Below, one piece after another: positions 63,201 through 64,000 of a stretch of 64,000 bases of DNA; positions within the stretch are counted from its first letter, which is position 1; every line of letters begins with the position of its first letter. Location: positions 28,781,115 to 28,845,114 of the forward strand of contig OX326959.1 of NCBI GenBank assembly GCA_946800325.1. Direction: 5' to 3'. This DNA comes from Luzula sylvatica. Lineage: Eukaryota > Streptophyta > Magnoliopsida > Poales > Juncaceae. The translations under genes and the position numbers were made by a program. The notes under the pieces were generated by a model, which had not been told where the DNA came from, ran no database searches, and saw only the letters and a program-made list of their open reading frames with translations.

Positions 63201-64000
63201 CGTTAAAATCTTGTTTTGAATCGAAAAACAAACTTTCTTAGTGTATGTGAAATTTGGTGAAAAGTTACGTTGTAAAAGATACGATACAAATGATCTCAAA
63301 ACACGTTATTTGAACTCCACAAAGCATTAAAATCTTGTTTTCAATCGAAAAATAAACTTACTTAGTGTATGTGAAATTTGGTGAAAAGTTATGTAGTAAA
63401 AGATACGATACAAATGAACTCAAAACACGTTGTTTGAACTCCACAAAGCGTTAAAATCTTGTTTTGAATCGAAAAACAAACTTTCTTAGTGTTTGTGAAA
63501 TTTGGTGAAAAGTTATGTAGTAAAATATACGATACAAATGATCTCAAAACACGTTATTTGAACTCCACAAAGCGTTAAAATCTTGTTTTCAATCGAAAAA
63601 CAAACTTACTTAGTGTTTGTGAAATTTGGTGAAAAGTTATGTAGTAAAAGATACGATACAAATGATCTCAAAACACGTTATTTGAACTCCTCAAAGCGTT
63701 AAAATCTTGTTTTGAATCAAAAAACAAACTTTCTTAGTGTATGTGAAATTTGGTAAAAAGTTCGTAGTAAAAGATACGATACAAATGATCTCAAAACACG
63801 TTATTTGAACTCCACAAAGCATTAAAATCTTGTTTTCAATCGAAAAACAAACTTACTTAGTGTTTGTGAAATTTGGTGAAAAGTTATGTAGTACAAGATA
63901 CGATACAAATGAACTCAAAACACGTTATTTGAACTCCACAAAGTGTTAAAATCTTGTTTTGAATCGAAAAACAAACTTTCTTAGTGTTTCTGAAATTTGG
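54213..64000. repeat. 124-bp satellite array, right part (about 79 monomers, continues past window)
   Basis: Same orientation and period as the left part; the first five bases are the right GTTAT duplication. Rare variants recur at 5331 bp, for example GTGGTAAAAG at 56574 and 61905, AAATTCGG with its C at 55816 and 61147, and a lost base in AGTTCGTAG at 58432 and 63763. Another variant (ACGTTGT) occurs at 57936, 60663 and 63267, so blocks of 21-22 monomers are nested inside. No gene seen. Confidence 0.96.

Noticed and set aside
34379..64000. CRISPR-like regular repeats
   Set aside because: The period is 124 bp with no distinct spacers, and the context is a plant satellite.

Overview
This is repeat DNA from a flowering-plant nuclear genome, probably centromeric or pericentromeric. 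The evidence is a non-chromodomain Ty3/gypsy retrotransposon of the Athila type (tRNA-Asp-like primer site, gag and pol of Athila character), a second LTR family with a tRNA-iMet primer site, and about 226 copies of a 124-bp satellite into which the Athila-type LTRs have inserted. I see no host gene, tRNA or rRNA gene. The species cannot be named from the sequence.

Region 1 (1-34378) is a giant Athila-type element, called A here, read right to left on the minus strand. In that direction it has: 5' LTR (32718-34378), tRNA-Asp-type primer site (32698-32715), gag (32605-30899), an interrupted and amplified pol region (30271-1989), a 3' untranslated stretch, a polypurine tract (1332-1347) and a 3' LTR running off the window (1-1331). 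A second element, B, inserted on the plus strand exactly at the gag/pol junction. It has a 628-bp LTR (TG...CA), a TATA box, a TGGTATCAGAGC primer site and the 5-bp target duplication CTTCT. The inserted locus was then amplified into five head-to-tail units of about 5.34 kb (4229-30903). Each unit is [B primer site and leader | A post-pol region | A pol | CTTCT | B LTR]. The units are nearly identical; by eye I found two substitutions, one 22-bp deletion and poly-A length changes. No B coding sequence remains.

Region 2 (34379-64000) is a head-to-tail array of 124-bp monomers with nested higher-order structure, including a 33-monomer block of 4093 bp present twice in tandem. It is interrupted by a solo Athila-type LTR in the opposite orientation (52632-54212) with a perfect GTTAT target duplication.

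The pol copies keep complete protease, RT, RNase H and integrase motifs (one copy has an RT substitution), but none has its own ATG, because B cut the gag-pol frame. The six B LTRs carry plus-strand promoters pointing into antisense pol, while the A 5' LTR promoter reads the other way, so the locus is laid out to make double-stranded RNA. The least expected signal is a palindrome with core CGTT-NN-AACG. It recurs in both element families, in runs whose centres are 18-24 bp apart and most often 21-22 bp, at promoter, leader, U5 and post-pol positions.
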